Positions 1 through 5,269 of a DNA stretch of 5,518 bases are shown piece after piece. Below the pieces are notes generated by a model. The model had not been told where the DNA came from, searched no databases, and saw nothing but the letters and a program-made list of their open reading frames with translations. The DNA is from CAZCBJ01 sp964496705 (lineage in GTDB: Bacteria > Chloroflexota > Anaerolineae > Anaerolineales > Anaerolineaceae), in NCBI GenBank assembly GCA_964496705.1, contig CAZCBJ010000249.1, forward strand, positions 1 to 5,518. Direction: 5' to 3'. Both the position numbers and the translations under genes were made by a program. Position 1 is the first letter of the stretch, and every line of letters starts with the position of its first letter.

Positions 1-717
1 ACTCTTACACCTACCATAACGATCACACCAACAATCACCTTGACCGTGACGATATCGTTAACTCCGACCATCACCGAAACCCCAGCCGAGTCACCCACAC
101 CCCAGTTACCCGCCGAAATTGCCACCCAATTCACAGGTCAGGTGACCCCCAACCCCGGTTCAGTTTTCAGCAGACCCCAATTTAGCAAATCCGTTAAAGA
201 CAACCTTCCCGTGGATCCATCCTCAGAATTTACCAATCCAATTGGGTTACTGTACGCCACTTTTCAATATGACAAAATGATCAGCGGTTCGCAGTGGACA
301 GCCCTTTGGATTCGCTTGGAAGATCAGGAAATCATCTGTCTGGATACCAAGCCTTGGGATGAAAGCACGGGTGGATACAGCCTGTCGGAATGCAATCCGT
401 CTTCTGGAGCCTGGCTTCCGGGTGAATATGAAATGCGTATTTTTATTGGTGAACGCTGGAATACTTCTGGTCGTTTTACCGTGGTTGGCTTACCTGCCAC
501 ACCCACCTCCACAGTGACCCCCACCCGAACGACTACCATCACCATCACGATTACACCCACCCGCACGATCACTCTTACGCCAGTTCCGTCGCCAACCCGC
601 ACGATCACCATTCCGCCCACTGCCACGCGCACACCTCACCCAACCTCCACGATGATCCCCTCCTGGACCCCGCGGGCGACCGATACCCGGTGGCCCAGCC
701 CCACGGTCAGTCCGTAG
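1..717 (+). CDS. Thr/Pro-rich secreted or surface protein, 3' part only
   Basis: The reading frame is open to the left edge, so the true start and any signal peptide lie outside the window; a TTG at 40 is in frame but only marks where a start-based ORF would begin. The visible 238 residues have three parts. First comes a Thr/Ile/Pro tract (about residues 1-35), then a non-repetitive domain (about 40-163), then a long Thr/Pro/Arg tail (166-238) up to the TAG stop. The middle domain has a Tyr-Ala-x-Phe-x-Tyr strand, two Trp residues, and a GEYEMRIFIG...SGRFTV ending. That ending resembles the last strands of an immunoglobulin-like beta-sandwich domain I associate with exported Chloroflexota proteins; this is pattern memory, not a search. 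The Thr tracts are probably extended, possibly O-glycosylated, linkers. No enzymatic residues are recognisable. The gene converges on psuG and the two 3' ends overlap by 11 bp. Function unknown. Confidence 0.75.
   Translation, partial: TLTPTITITPTITLTVTISLTPTITETPAESPTPQLPAEIATQFTGQVTPNPGSVFSRPQFSKSVKDNLPVDPSSEFTNPIGLLYATFQYDKMISGSQWTALWIRLEDQEIICLDTKPWDESTGGYSLSECNPSSGAWLPGEYEMRIFIGERWNTSGRFTVVGLPATPTSTVTPTRTTTITITITPTRTITLTPVPSPTRTITIPPTATRTPHPTSTMIPSWTPRATDTRWPSPTVSP
496..714 (+). repeat. Thr/Pro-rich coding repeat tract
   Basis: The last 73 codons of the left-edge gene encode degenerate TPT / PTRT / TIT units. Inside it a 14-bp direct repeat (ACCCGCACGATCAC) occurs at 559-572 and again at 595-608, exactly 36 bp apart, so the protein repeats PTRTIT with a 12-residue period. 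The DNA is C- and A-rich on this strand. This suggests tandem duplication and slippage in a low-complexity linker rather than a mobile or regulatory repeat. Confidence 0.7.
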
Positions 718-1651
718 GTCGGTATCGTTTCACCCACTCGAGTGCAATATCTGCCGCCACGCGGGCATTATTCTCCAGTAAAGCAATATTGGCCGCCAGG
801 CTGTTCCGTTGACTCAATTCGCCTACCCGCTTGAGCAGGTAAGGTGTCATCGCTGCGCCAGAGACGTGATCTGATTTAGCCTGTTCCAAAGCCTGGACGA
901 TCAATGCGTTGATTTCTTCTGGAGGCAGTGCAACCGATTCAGGCGGCGGAACAACTACCAGAACTGCTGATTGAAGACCAACCTGCCATTGTGCCTGCGC
1001 AATACTGACCACCTCTTCAGCGGAATCGACTCGCTGGGTTACGGCTTGTCCGCTCTCACGCGAATAGAAAGCCGGCAACTCATCGGTTTGGTAGCCCAGA
1101 ACCGGCACACCCATCGTCTCCAGCACTTCCATGGTTGCCGGGATATCCAGAATGGCTTTTGGTCCGGCGCAGATGACGATCATGGGTGTGTGTCCCAGTT
1201 CATTCAAATCTGCCGAAACATCAAAAGGAGCATCCCGATGCACTCCGCCAATTCCTCCGGTAGCAAACACTCGAATTCCCACGGAGGAGGCAGCAAAAAG
1301 TGTCCCCGCAACGGTTGTCCCTCCATTTTCCTTCTTAGCAATCGCAATCCCAAAATCTCTGCGGCTAATTTTACGAGCCAGCGTGGCTGGGTTGGCCAGC
1401 TCAACCAACTCCGCCTGGGTCAGCCCGATATGCACTTTACCGTGCAGTACCGCGACGGTGGCTGGCGATACATGCTTGCTGCGCACCTCATCCTCCAGGC
1501 GCTGCGCCAGCTCCAGGTTTTCAGGATGGGGTAATCCGTGAGTGATAACAGCCGATTCCAGCGCAAGCACCGCCAGGTTTGCTCGCAGGGATTGAGCAAC
1601 GTACGGGTGAATGTGGAAATGGGGTGTAATTTTGAAATTTGGGGAGATCAT
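707..1651 (-). CDS. psuG: Pseudouridine-5'-phosphate glycosidase
   Basis: PsuG reversibly splits pseudouridine 5'-phosphate into uracil and ribose 5-phosphate, breaking a C-C glycosidic bond in the cytoplasm; it is the second step of pseudouridine catabolism after the PsuK kinase. The product has 314 residues against about 312 in E. coli. Visible family signatures are ALESAVITHG (E32, catalytic Glu), SRRDFGIAIA (97-105), NGGTTVAGT (109-117), FATGGIGGVHR (129-139), FDVSADL with D148 as the likely metal ligand, and CAGPKAILDI with K165 at the position of the Schiff-base Lys (K166 in E. coli). MTPYLLKRV and a SLAANIALLENNA tail follow. All key residues are present, so it should be active. The ATG at 1651 has no Shine-Dalgarno upstream but sits 6 nt after a TATAAT on the same strand, suggesting leaderless mRNA. 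It is divergent from the PHP gene; no psuK or nucleoside transporter lies in the window. Confidence 0.96.
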   Translation of the reverse strand: MISPNFKITPHFHIHPYVAQSLRANLAVLALESAVITHGLPHPENLELAQRLEDEVRSKHVSPATVAVLHGKVHIGLTQAELVELANPATLARKISRRDFGIAIAKKENGGTTVAGTLFAASSVGIRVFATGGIGGVHRDAPFDVSADLNELGHTPMIVICAGPKAILDIPATMEVLETMGVPVLGYQTDELPAFYSRESGQAVTQRVDSAEEVVSIAQAQWQVGLQSAVLVVVPPPESVALPPEEINALIVQALEQAKSDHVSGAAMTPYLLKRVGELSQRNSLAANIALLENNARVAADIALEWVKRYRPTD

Positions 1652-1655
1652 GTTT

Positions 1656-1667
1656 AGATTATAATCT
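1656..1667. promoter_or_regulatory. Palindromic bidirectional -10 element
   Basis: AGATTATAATCT is a perfect 12-bp palindrome in the 31-bp gap between the two divergent start codons. It carries TATAAT on the + strand (1660-1665) and TATAAT on the - strand (1663 down to 1658). The minus-strand box ends 6 nt before the psuG ATG, so transcription would start at or next to the A of the ATG. The plus-strand box ends 17 nt before the PHP ATG, giving a leader of roughly 10 nt with no Shine-Dalgarno. No good -35 is seen at normal spacing on either strand; TTGAAA at 1632-1637 is 22 bp from the + box, which is too far. The palindrome could instead, or also, be a small operator. Confidence 0.5.
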
Positions 1668-1682
1668 CAATCACTCACCACC

Positions 1683-2351
1683 ATGCTTCCTTTGCCAAAT
1701 TTACTCCACATTGATTTCCATTGCCACACCCTGTACTCAAAGGATTGCGCCAGCAGCCTAGAAAAGGTGATTGCAAAAGCGCGCCAGGTTGGATTGCACC
1801 GTTTGATTATCACCGACCACAACACCATTCAGGGAGCTTTGTTAGCCCAAAAAATGGCGCCGGATTTGATAATTATCGGAGAAGAAATAGAAACCGGGAA
1901 GGGCGAAATACTGGCTGCTTTTGTTCAAGAAGAGGTTCCGGCTGGTTTACCGATTGGCGAAACCATTTGCCGCCTCAGGGATCAAGGAGCCTTCATCGCC
2001 CTATCTCATCCATTGGATGGTCAACGCACCCGATGGCGTAGCGAAGATTTGAAAATGCTATCCAGCATGGTGGACGCGGTGGAAGTGTTCAATGCGCGTT
2101 GTATGTTCTCTTCGATGAACCGGGCTGCCGCATCATTCGCTCACAATCACGGGTTGCCTGGAGTGGCTGGATCAGATGCCCACTCCATTTTTGAAATCGG
2201 CAGGGTTCGTCTACTGACACCTGAATTTACAAATGCTCAAGATCTTCGGCGCGTCCTACCAGAGGGCAAATTAAGCGGTAGCCTCTCCCCCTATTGGGTT
2301 CACCTTTTCTCAAGGATTGCAACCTTGCGGAAATTCATCACGAAAAAATAA
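1683..2351 (+). CDS. PHP-domain metal-dependent phosphoesterase
   Basis: The 222-residue protein is a PHP (polymerase and histidinol phosphatase) domain enzyme, a cytoplasmic metal-dependent hydrolase of phosphate esters. The metal-binding motifs appear in order: DFHCH (H13, H15), ITDHNT (D45, H46), GEEIET (E67/E68), LSHPLD (H109), VEVFNAR (E134) and GSDAH (D165, H167). This full set supports an active tri- or dinuclear site. Length and motif order fit the stand-alone TrpH/YciV-like branch (3',5'-nucleotide phosphatase or oligonucleotide-acting enzymes in known members) rather than the histidinol phosphatase or DNA polymerase branches, but the substrate cannot be read from sequence. A basic C-terminal stretch (about 203-222) follows the domain. 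The ATG is the only reasonable start: an in-frame TAA lies at 1662-1664 and the first motif begins at residue 11. It heads a rightward cluster; the next gene starts 27 bp downstream. Confidence 0.9.
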   Translation: MLPLPNLLHIDFHCHTLYSKDCASSLEKVIAKARQVGLHRLIITDHNTIQGALLAQKMAPDLIIIGEEIETGKGEILAAFVQEEVPAGLPIGETICRLRDQGAFIALSHPLDGQRTRWRSEDLKMLSSMVDAVEVFNARCMFSSMNRAAASFAHNHGLPGVAGSDAHSIFEIGRVRLLTPEFTNAQDLRRVLPEGKLSGSLSPYWVHLFSRIATLRKFITKK

Positions 2352-2378
2352 CAAGGTCATCAGGAGTTTGCTTTATCC

Positions 2379-2735
2379 ATGAAACCAGATCGCCTAGAAT
2401 CAATTGTCCAGCATTTTCACTCCGGATTTAACTGCGCCCAATCTGTCTTGGCTGCCTTTGCCGTTATGTATGACCTTGATGCCGCTCTTGCGGCTCGAAT
2501 CGCTGCCGGATTTGGAGGCGGAATTGCACGCAGCGGCGCAACTTGCGGGGCGGTCACCGGTGCGATTAATAAATTTCCGCAGGCGCAATGGCGCGACCGA
2601 GTGTCGAGATTTGCTGGGATGCGACATCAGCACGCCCGGCGGACACCGTCTGGTAAAAAAACAGGGCTTGTTTGACAAATTTATGTACGCGACGCGGCTG
2701 AGATATTGTCCGCATCAATTACGAAAATAGACTAA
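2379..2735 (+). pseudogene. Disrupted C_GCAxxG_C_C family gene (two frame changes)
   Basis: The family consists of small cysteine-rich proteins of unknown, probably redox or metal-related, function, usually about 130-150 residues. Here the recognisable sequence is split between frames. From the ATG (preceded by AGGAG at 2362-2366) the frame encodes the N-terminal half, with GFNCAQSVLAAF (C19), GFGGG and TCGAVTGAI (C56). The family sequence then continues one frame over from about 2572: FRRRNGATECRDLLGCDIS, TPGGH and QGLFDKF (Cys codons at 2602 and 2620). At 2682 it returns to the original frame with YVRDAAEILSASITKID and a TAA at 2733. The stretch normally found between GAVTGAI and the F..RNG segment, about 35 residues, is missing, as are a few residues including the usual Cys-Pro before VRDAAE. 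Read from its ATG, the gene would give a 98-residue protein with an unrelated tail ending at 2675. Two deletions are the simplest explanation; assembly error is the alternative. Confidence 0.8.
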
Positions 2736-2740
2736 TCATA

Positions 2741-2746
2741 GAGGAG
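2741..2746 (+). promoter_or_regulatory. Shine-Dalgarno for the nitroreductase
   Basis: GAGGAG lies 10 nt before a GTG codon at 2757. It supports GTG as the start instead of the ATG eight codons later at 2781, and the residues between (EHILDII) match the usual N-terminal helix of the family. Confidence 0.75.
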
Positions 2747-2756
2747 AGCGCGAAAC

Positions 2757-3284
2757 GTGGAACACATTTTGGATATCATCATGAAACGCCGTAGTATTCG
2801 CCGTTATGTTGATCGACCTGTCGAGCCGGAAATGCTGAACATGCTGTTGCAAGCTGCCATGGCTGCTCCCAGCGCGATGAACAGCCAGCCCTGGGAATTC
2901 GTGGTGGTTACGGAAAAAGAAAAGATGGATCAGCTTCGCTCGGTATTGCTTTTCGGTCAATACAACGCTCCGGCTGCCATCATCGTTTGCGGCAGTTCGA
3001 AGGTGGCCGGAAACGCTGCCCATAACCTGTTTTGGGTACAGGATTGTTCAGCTGCACTTGAAAACATTCTCATAGCGGCAGCAGGCATGGGCCTCGGAAC
3101 CGTATGGATCGGAACGCATCCGGTCAAACCCAACGTCGATGCCGTTCGCATGGTGTTGAAGATTCCGCGCCGCATCACTCCGCTGGGAGTGGTCTATGTC
3201 GGCTACCCCGCCGAAGAGAAGCGCCCCCGAACCCAGTACAAAGAAGAAAGGGTTCACTGGCAGCAATATTCCGGCAAGAAATAA
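2757..3284 (+). CDS. Small FMN-dependent nitroreductase family protein
   Basis: The 175-residue protein belongs to the nitroreductase (NfsB/FRase-like) superfamily of FMN-binding homodimers that transfer electrons from NAD(P)H or another donor to nitroaromatics, quinones or flavins. The sequence shows the N-terminal FMN-phosphate motif RRSIRRY (11-17), the APSAMNSQPW segment (37-46) that lines the flavin, a helix with QDCSAALENILIAAAGMGLGT (about 95-115) followed by VWIG, and a GYPAEEKRPR ending (about 153-162). Length fits the short branch common in anaerobes, about 165-180 residues, without the extra helices of NfsA or NfsB. There is no ferredoxin domain. The physiological substrate cannot be assigned. 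The gene follows the broken C_GCAxxG_C_C gene by 21 bp and is the last of its cluster, with a terminator 45 bp downstream. It is probably co-transcribed with the PHP gene. Confidence 0.92.
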   Translation: MEHILDIIMKRRSIRRYVDRPVEPEMLNMLLQAAMAAPSAMNSQPWEFVVVTEKEKMDQLRSVLLFGQYNAPAAIIVCGSSKVAGNAAHNLFWVQDCSAALENILIAAAGMGLGTVWIGTHPVKPNVDAVRMVLKIPRRITPLGVVYVGYPAEEKRPRTQYKEERVHWQQYSGKK

Positions 3285-3328
3285 AACCAAGACAATTACC
3301 TCCCAATTGACTCATAGCCAATCGACAT

Positions 3329-3356
3329 AAACCTGGCACTTGTTGTCAGGTTTTTT
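3329..3356 (+). terminator. Rho-independent terminator
   Basis: AAACCTGGCA (3329-3338) pairs with TGTCAGGTTT (3344-3353) around a 5-nt loop (CTTGT): ten pairs with one G-T wobble. T3351-T3356 forms a run of six Ts at the base of the stem. It lies 45 bp after the nitroreductase stop and closes the PHP-nitroreductase cluster, separating it from msrPQ. Confidence 0.85.
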
Positions 3357-3371
3357 AACCTACACTATACA
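3343..3371 (+). promoter_or_regulatory. Candidate sigma70-type promoter for msrPQ
   Basis: TTGTCA (3343-3348, 5 of 6 to the -35 consensus) and TATACA (3366-3371, 4 of 6 to the -10 consensus) are separated by 17 bp. The -35 lies in the right arm of the terminator hairpin, so the end of one unit and the start of the next would share DNA. Transcription would start near 3378, giving a leader of about 110 nt before msrP. A second AT-rich box, GATAAT at 3408-3413, has no matching -35. Confidence 0.4.
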
Positions 3372-3380
3372 AACAGTGTA
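3361..3380 (+). promoter_or_regulatory. Inverted repeat, possible operator of msrPQ
   Basis: TACACT (3361-3366) and AGTGTA (3375-3380) are perfect 6-bp inverted arms around an 8-bp spacer. The element covers the candidate -10 box and start site, the usual place for a repressor operator. As RNA, a 6-bp hairpin of this kind would be weak and has no U run, so a DNA-binding site is more likely than a terminator. The binding protein is unknown. Confidence 0.35.
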
Positions 3381-3477
3381 CAACAATAGGAAAATTCGGA
3401 AAAATCGGATAATATTGATCAAACAAAATTTTGCCCAAACTAACGCATCACAGCATTGGTTGGTTCTTACCGGTACC

Positions 3478-3482
3478 AGGAG
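3478..3482 (+). promoter_or_regulatory. Shine-Dalgarno that sets the msrP start
   Basis: AGGAG lies 5 nt before the ATG at 3488. The frame stays open further upstream to a TTG at 3431, but that start has no ribosome site and would put 19 unrelated residues before the twin-arginine signal, so 3488 is preferred. Confidence 0.85.
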
Positions 3483-3487
3483 AAAAT

Positions 3488-4465
3488 ATGAGCAGCAAAT
3501 CTTACCGTTCTGTTCCGCGCATTCCATCTTCGGAAATCACCCCTGAGGATACATACAACGCTCGTCGAAATTTCATGAAAACTGCCGGTATTGCCCTTGC
3601 CGGTGCAGTGCTTACCGCCTGTTCTCCGCAAGACTTGCCGACCCCGGTGCCAATTCCAACCGAAATTGAAGATGAAGCCGAACTAGTGCAAAATAACAAA
3701 GATGAACTGGGGGATGCGCTGACCTCCTTCAAAGATATTACCAATTACAATAATTACTACGAATTCACCATAGATAAAGAGTATGTAGCGGTATTGGCCC
3801 AGGAATTCAATCCACTGCCCTGGACTCTTGACGTGAGTGGCTTGGTGAATAAACCAAAAACCTTTGCAATTGAAGATATTTTGTACAGATATGACCAGGA
3901 AGAGCGGATATACCGCATGCGTTGTGTCGAAGGCTGGTCAATGGTCATCCCCTGGTTGGGATTTTCATTATCCCAGATTCTCAATGAGGTTGAGCCGCAG
4001 GCATCGGCAAAATATGTGCGTTTCGTCACCGTGATGCGCCCCGAGGAGATGCCCGACCAGAAGTCCCGATTCTATCCCTGGCCATACACAGAGGGTTTGC
4101 GCCTGGATGAAGCCATGCATGATCTGACCATATTGTCCACCGGGCTGTATGGTCAATCGCTCTTGAATCAAAACGGTGCTCCCATCCGTCTGGTTGTGCC
4201 GTGGAAGTATGGTTTTAAGAGCATTAAAAGCATCGTGAGGATTGAGCTGGTGGAAGAACAGCCCGATACATTGTGGTCCACCCTCGCTCCATATGAATAC
4301 GGTTTCTATTCCAACGTCAACCCGGAAAAACCACATCCGCGCTGGTCGCAGGCAACCGAACGGCGTATCGGTGAATTTCAGAGGCGGCCAACCCTGATGT
4401 TCAATGGTTATTCCGACCAGGTAGCTGACCTGTATGTCGGAATGGATCTACAAGTGAATTACTGA
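3488..4465 (+). CDS. msrP: Protein-methionine-sulfoxide reductase catalytic subunit MsrP
   Basis: MsrP (formerly YedY) is a molybdopterin enzyme that reduces methionine sulfoxide in exported proteins, with electrons supplied by MsrQ. The 325-residue product is close to the 334 of E. coli and aligns along its length: NYNNYYEF (86-93), YRMRCVEGWSM with C146 as the Mo-ligating cysteine, VPWLGF, EGLRLDEAMH, YGQSLLNQNGAPIRLVVPWKYGFK with the KSI cofactor-binding segment, EYGFYSNVNP, HPRWSQATER and a LMFNGY ending. The N-terminus carries a twin-arginine signal, RRNFMK (26-31), then a hydrophobic stretch ending in LTAC, which fits a lipobox with C45. A Pro-rich linker follows. E. coli MsrP instead has an AxA-type cleavage site, so this protein is predicted to be exported folded by Tat and lipid-anchored. 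The TGA stop overlaps the msrQ ATG. No two-component regulator gene (as in E. coli hprSR) is nearby. Confidence 0.96.
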   Translation: MSSKSYRSVPRIPSSEITPEDTYNARRNFMKTAGIALAGAVLTACSPQDLPTPVPIPTEIEDEAELVQNNKDELGDALTSFKDITNYNNYYEFTIDKEYVAVLAQEFNPLPWTLDVSGLVNKPKTFAIEDILYRYDQEERIYRMRCVEGWSMVIPWLGFSLSQILNEVEPQASAKYVRFVTVMRPEEMPDQKSRFYPWPYTEGLRLDEAMHDLTILSTGLYGQSLLNQNGAPIRLVVPWKYGFKSIKSIVRIELVEEQPDTLWSTLAPYEYGFYSNVNPEKPHPRWSQATERRIGEFQRRPTLMFNGYSDQVADLYVGMDLQVNY

Positions 4466-5097
4466 TGAAAAAACAACCTGTCCAGTGGTTGATGTATCGC
4501 TTAATTCACCTGGCTGCCATTCTCCCACTGGTGATTCTGATCATTGATTTTGCCACAGGCAATCTGACCATCAATCCGATTCAGGAAGCCACACAGCGCA
4601 CAGGCCGCTATGCGATCTGGCTGTTGATCGCATCTTTGGCGTGCACGCCACTGAATACCATTCTAAATATTCCCTGGATCATCAAACTGAGGAAATCTTT
4701 AGGTCTATACGCATTTGGCTACGCTTTTTTGCACGCTTTCATCTACATTGTCGTTGATTATGGACTTGATGTTGCCCAATTGGTGCGCAATATCGTTGAA
4801 AAACGTTTCCTTCTCGCAGGCGTTCCGGGTTTTTTTATCCTTGCCATCTTAGCCGCAACTTCATTTCGCAGCATTCAAAGAAAAATGGGCAAAGCCTGGA
4901 AATATTTTCACCGATTGGTGTATCTGGCTGCCATCCTCACCGTAGTGCATTTTGCCTGGGCAGCCAAAGGTAATCTGGCATTTTTACAGGGCAATATCCT
5001 TCAACCCGCTATCTTGGCCGGACTTCTGGTAGTATTCTTCATCCTGAGGCTCCCGCTCGTCCGGCGCTGGATTGCAGCCCGCCGCAGCCATTCCTGA
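4465..5097 (+). CDS. msrQ: Haem-b membrane subunit MsrQ of the MsrPQ system
   Basis: MsrQ (formerly YedZ) is an integral membrane b-type cytochrome of the ferric-reductase-like transmembrane family that feeds electrons from the quinone pool or cytoplasmic flavins to MsrP. The product has 210 residues, matching E. coli (211). About six hydrophobic segments are visible, near residues 13-30, 48-67, 79-97, 115-132, 150-166 and 175-196. Family motifs include NPIQEATQRTGRYA, TPLN, RKSLGLYAFGYAFLHAF (H90), RKMGKAWKYFHRLVY (H149) and VVHFAW (H162); these three histidines are the expected haem ligands. There is no C-terminal FAD/NAD domain, so it needs an outside electron donor. Its ATG overlaps the msrP stop (TGATG), implying translational coupling and equal supply of the two subunits. 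A basic C-terminal tail (RRWIAARR) probably stays in the cytoplasm. No terminator is seen before the tRNA promoter that starts 8 bp after the stop. Confidence 0.95.
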   Translation: MKKQPVQWLMYRLIHLAAILPLVILIIDFATGNLTINPIQEATQRTGRYAIWLLIASLACTPLNTILNIPWIIKLRKSLGLYAFGYAFLHAFIYIVVDYGLDVAQLVRNIVEKRFLLAGVPGFFILAILAATSFRSIQRKMGKAWKYFHRLVYLAAILTVVHFAWAAKGNLAFLQGNILQPAILAGLLVVFFILRLPLVRRWIAARRSHS

Positions 5098-5104
5098 TTT
5101 CCTC

Positions 5105-5132
5105 TTGACCCCTGCGATGGATAGGATACAAT
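5105..5132 (+). promoter_or_regulatory. Promoter of the tRNA-Leu gene
   Basis: TTGACC (5105-5110) and TACAAT (5127-5132) each match the sigma70 consensus at 5 of 6 positions and are 16 bp apart. The start of transcription would fall only a few bases before the tRNA 5' end at 5142, which suits a stable RNA gene with a very short leader. Confidence 0.8.
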
Positions 5133-5141
5133 TATTCCCAC

Positions 5142-5225
<84 letters not shown>

Positions 5226-5269
5226 CTTTAGCATGATAACCCTTTTACACCTCAGAAAGGGAAAAATCC

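Noticed and set aside
559..608. Direct repeats considered as a CRISPR-like or mobile-element end
   Set aside because: The two 14-bp copies are in the same reading frame, 36 bp apart, and simply encode a repeated PTRTIT unit.
324..632. Minus-strand open frame of 102 codons rich in Val and Gly
   Set aside because: It is the antisense reading of the Thr/Pro repeat tract; the Val/Gly bias follows directly from complementing Thr/Pro codons.
971..1541. Long plus-strand open frames (187 and 136 codons) opposite psuG
   Set aside because: They lie entirely antisense to a well-conserved psuG, show no recognisable motifs and have no ribosome site.
2560..2690. Programmed ribosomal frameshift in the C_GCAxxG_C_C gene
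   Set aside because: Two shifts would be needed, and family sequence is missing at both junctions, which frameshifting cannot explain; there is no slippery heptamer with a clear stem at the first junction near 2570.
3431..3487. Upstream TTG start extending MsrP by 19 residues
   Set aside because: There is no Shine-Dalgarno at 3431, while the ATG at 3488 has AGGAG at 5 nt and gives a normal family length.
3968..4336. Minus-strand open frame of 122 codons inside msrP
   Set aside because: It is antisense to strongly conserved MsrP sequence and has no features of its own.
5240..5261. Possible terminator after the tRNA
   Set aside because: The stem CCCTTT/AAAGGG is followed by As on the plus strand, not Ts, so it does not fit an intrinsic terminator.
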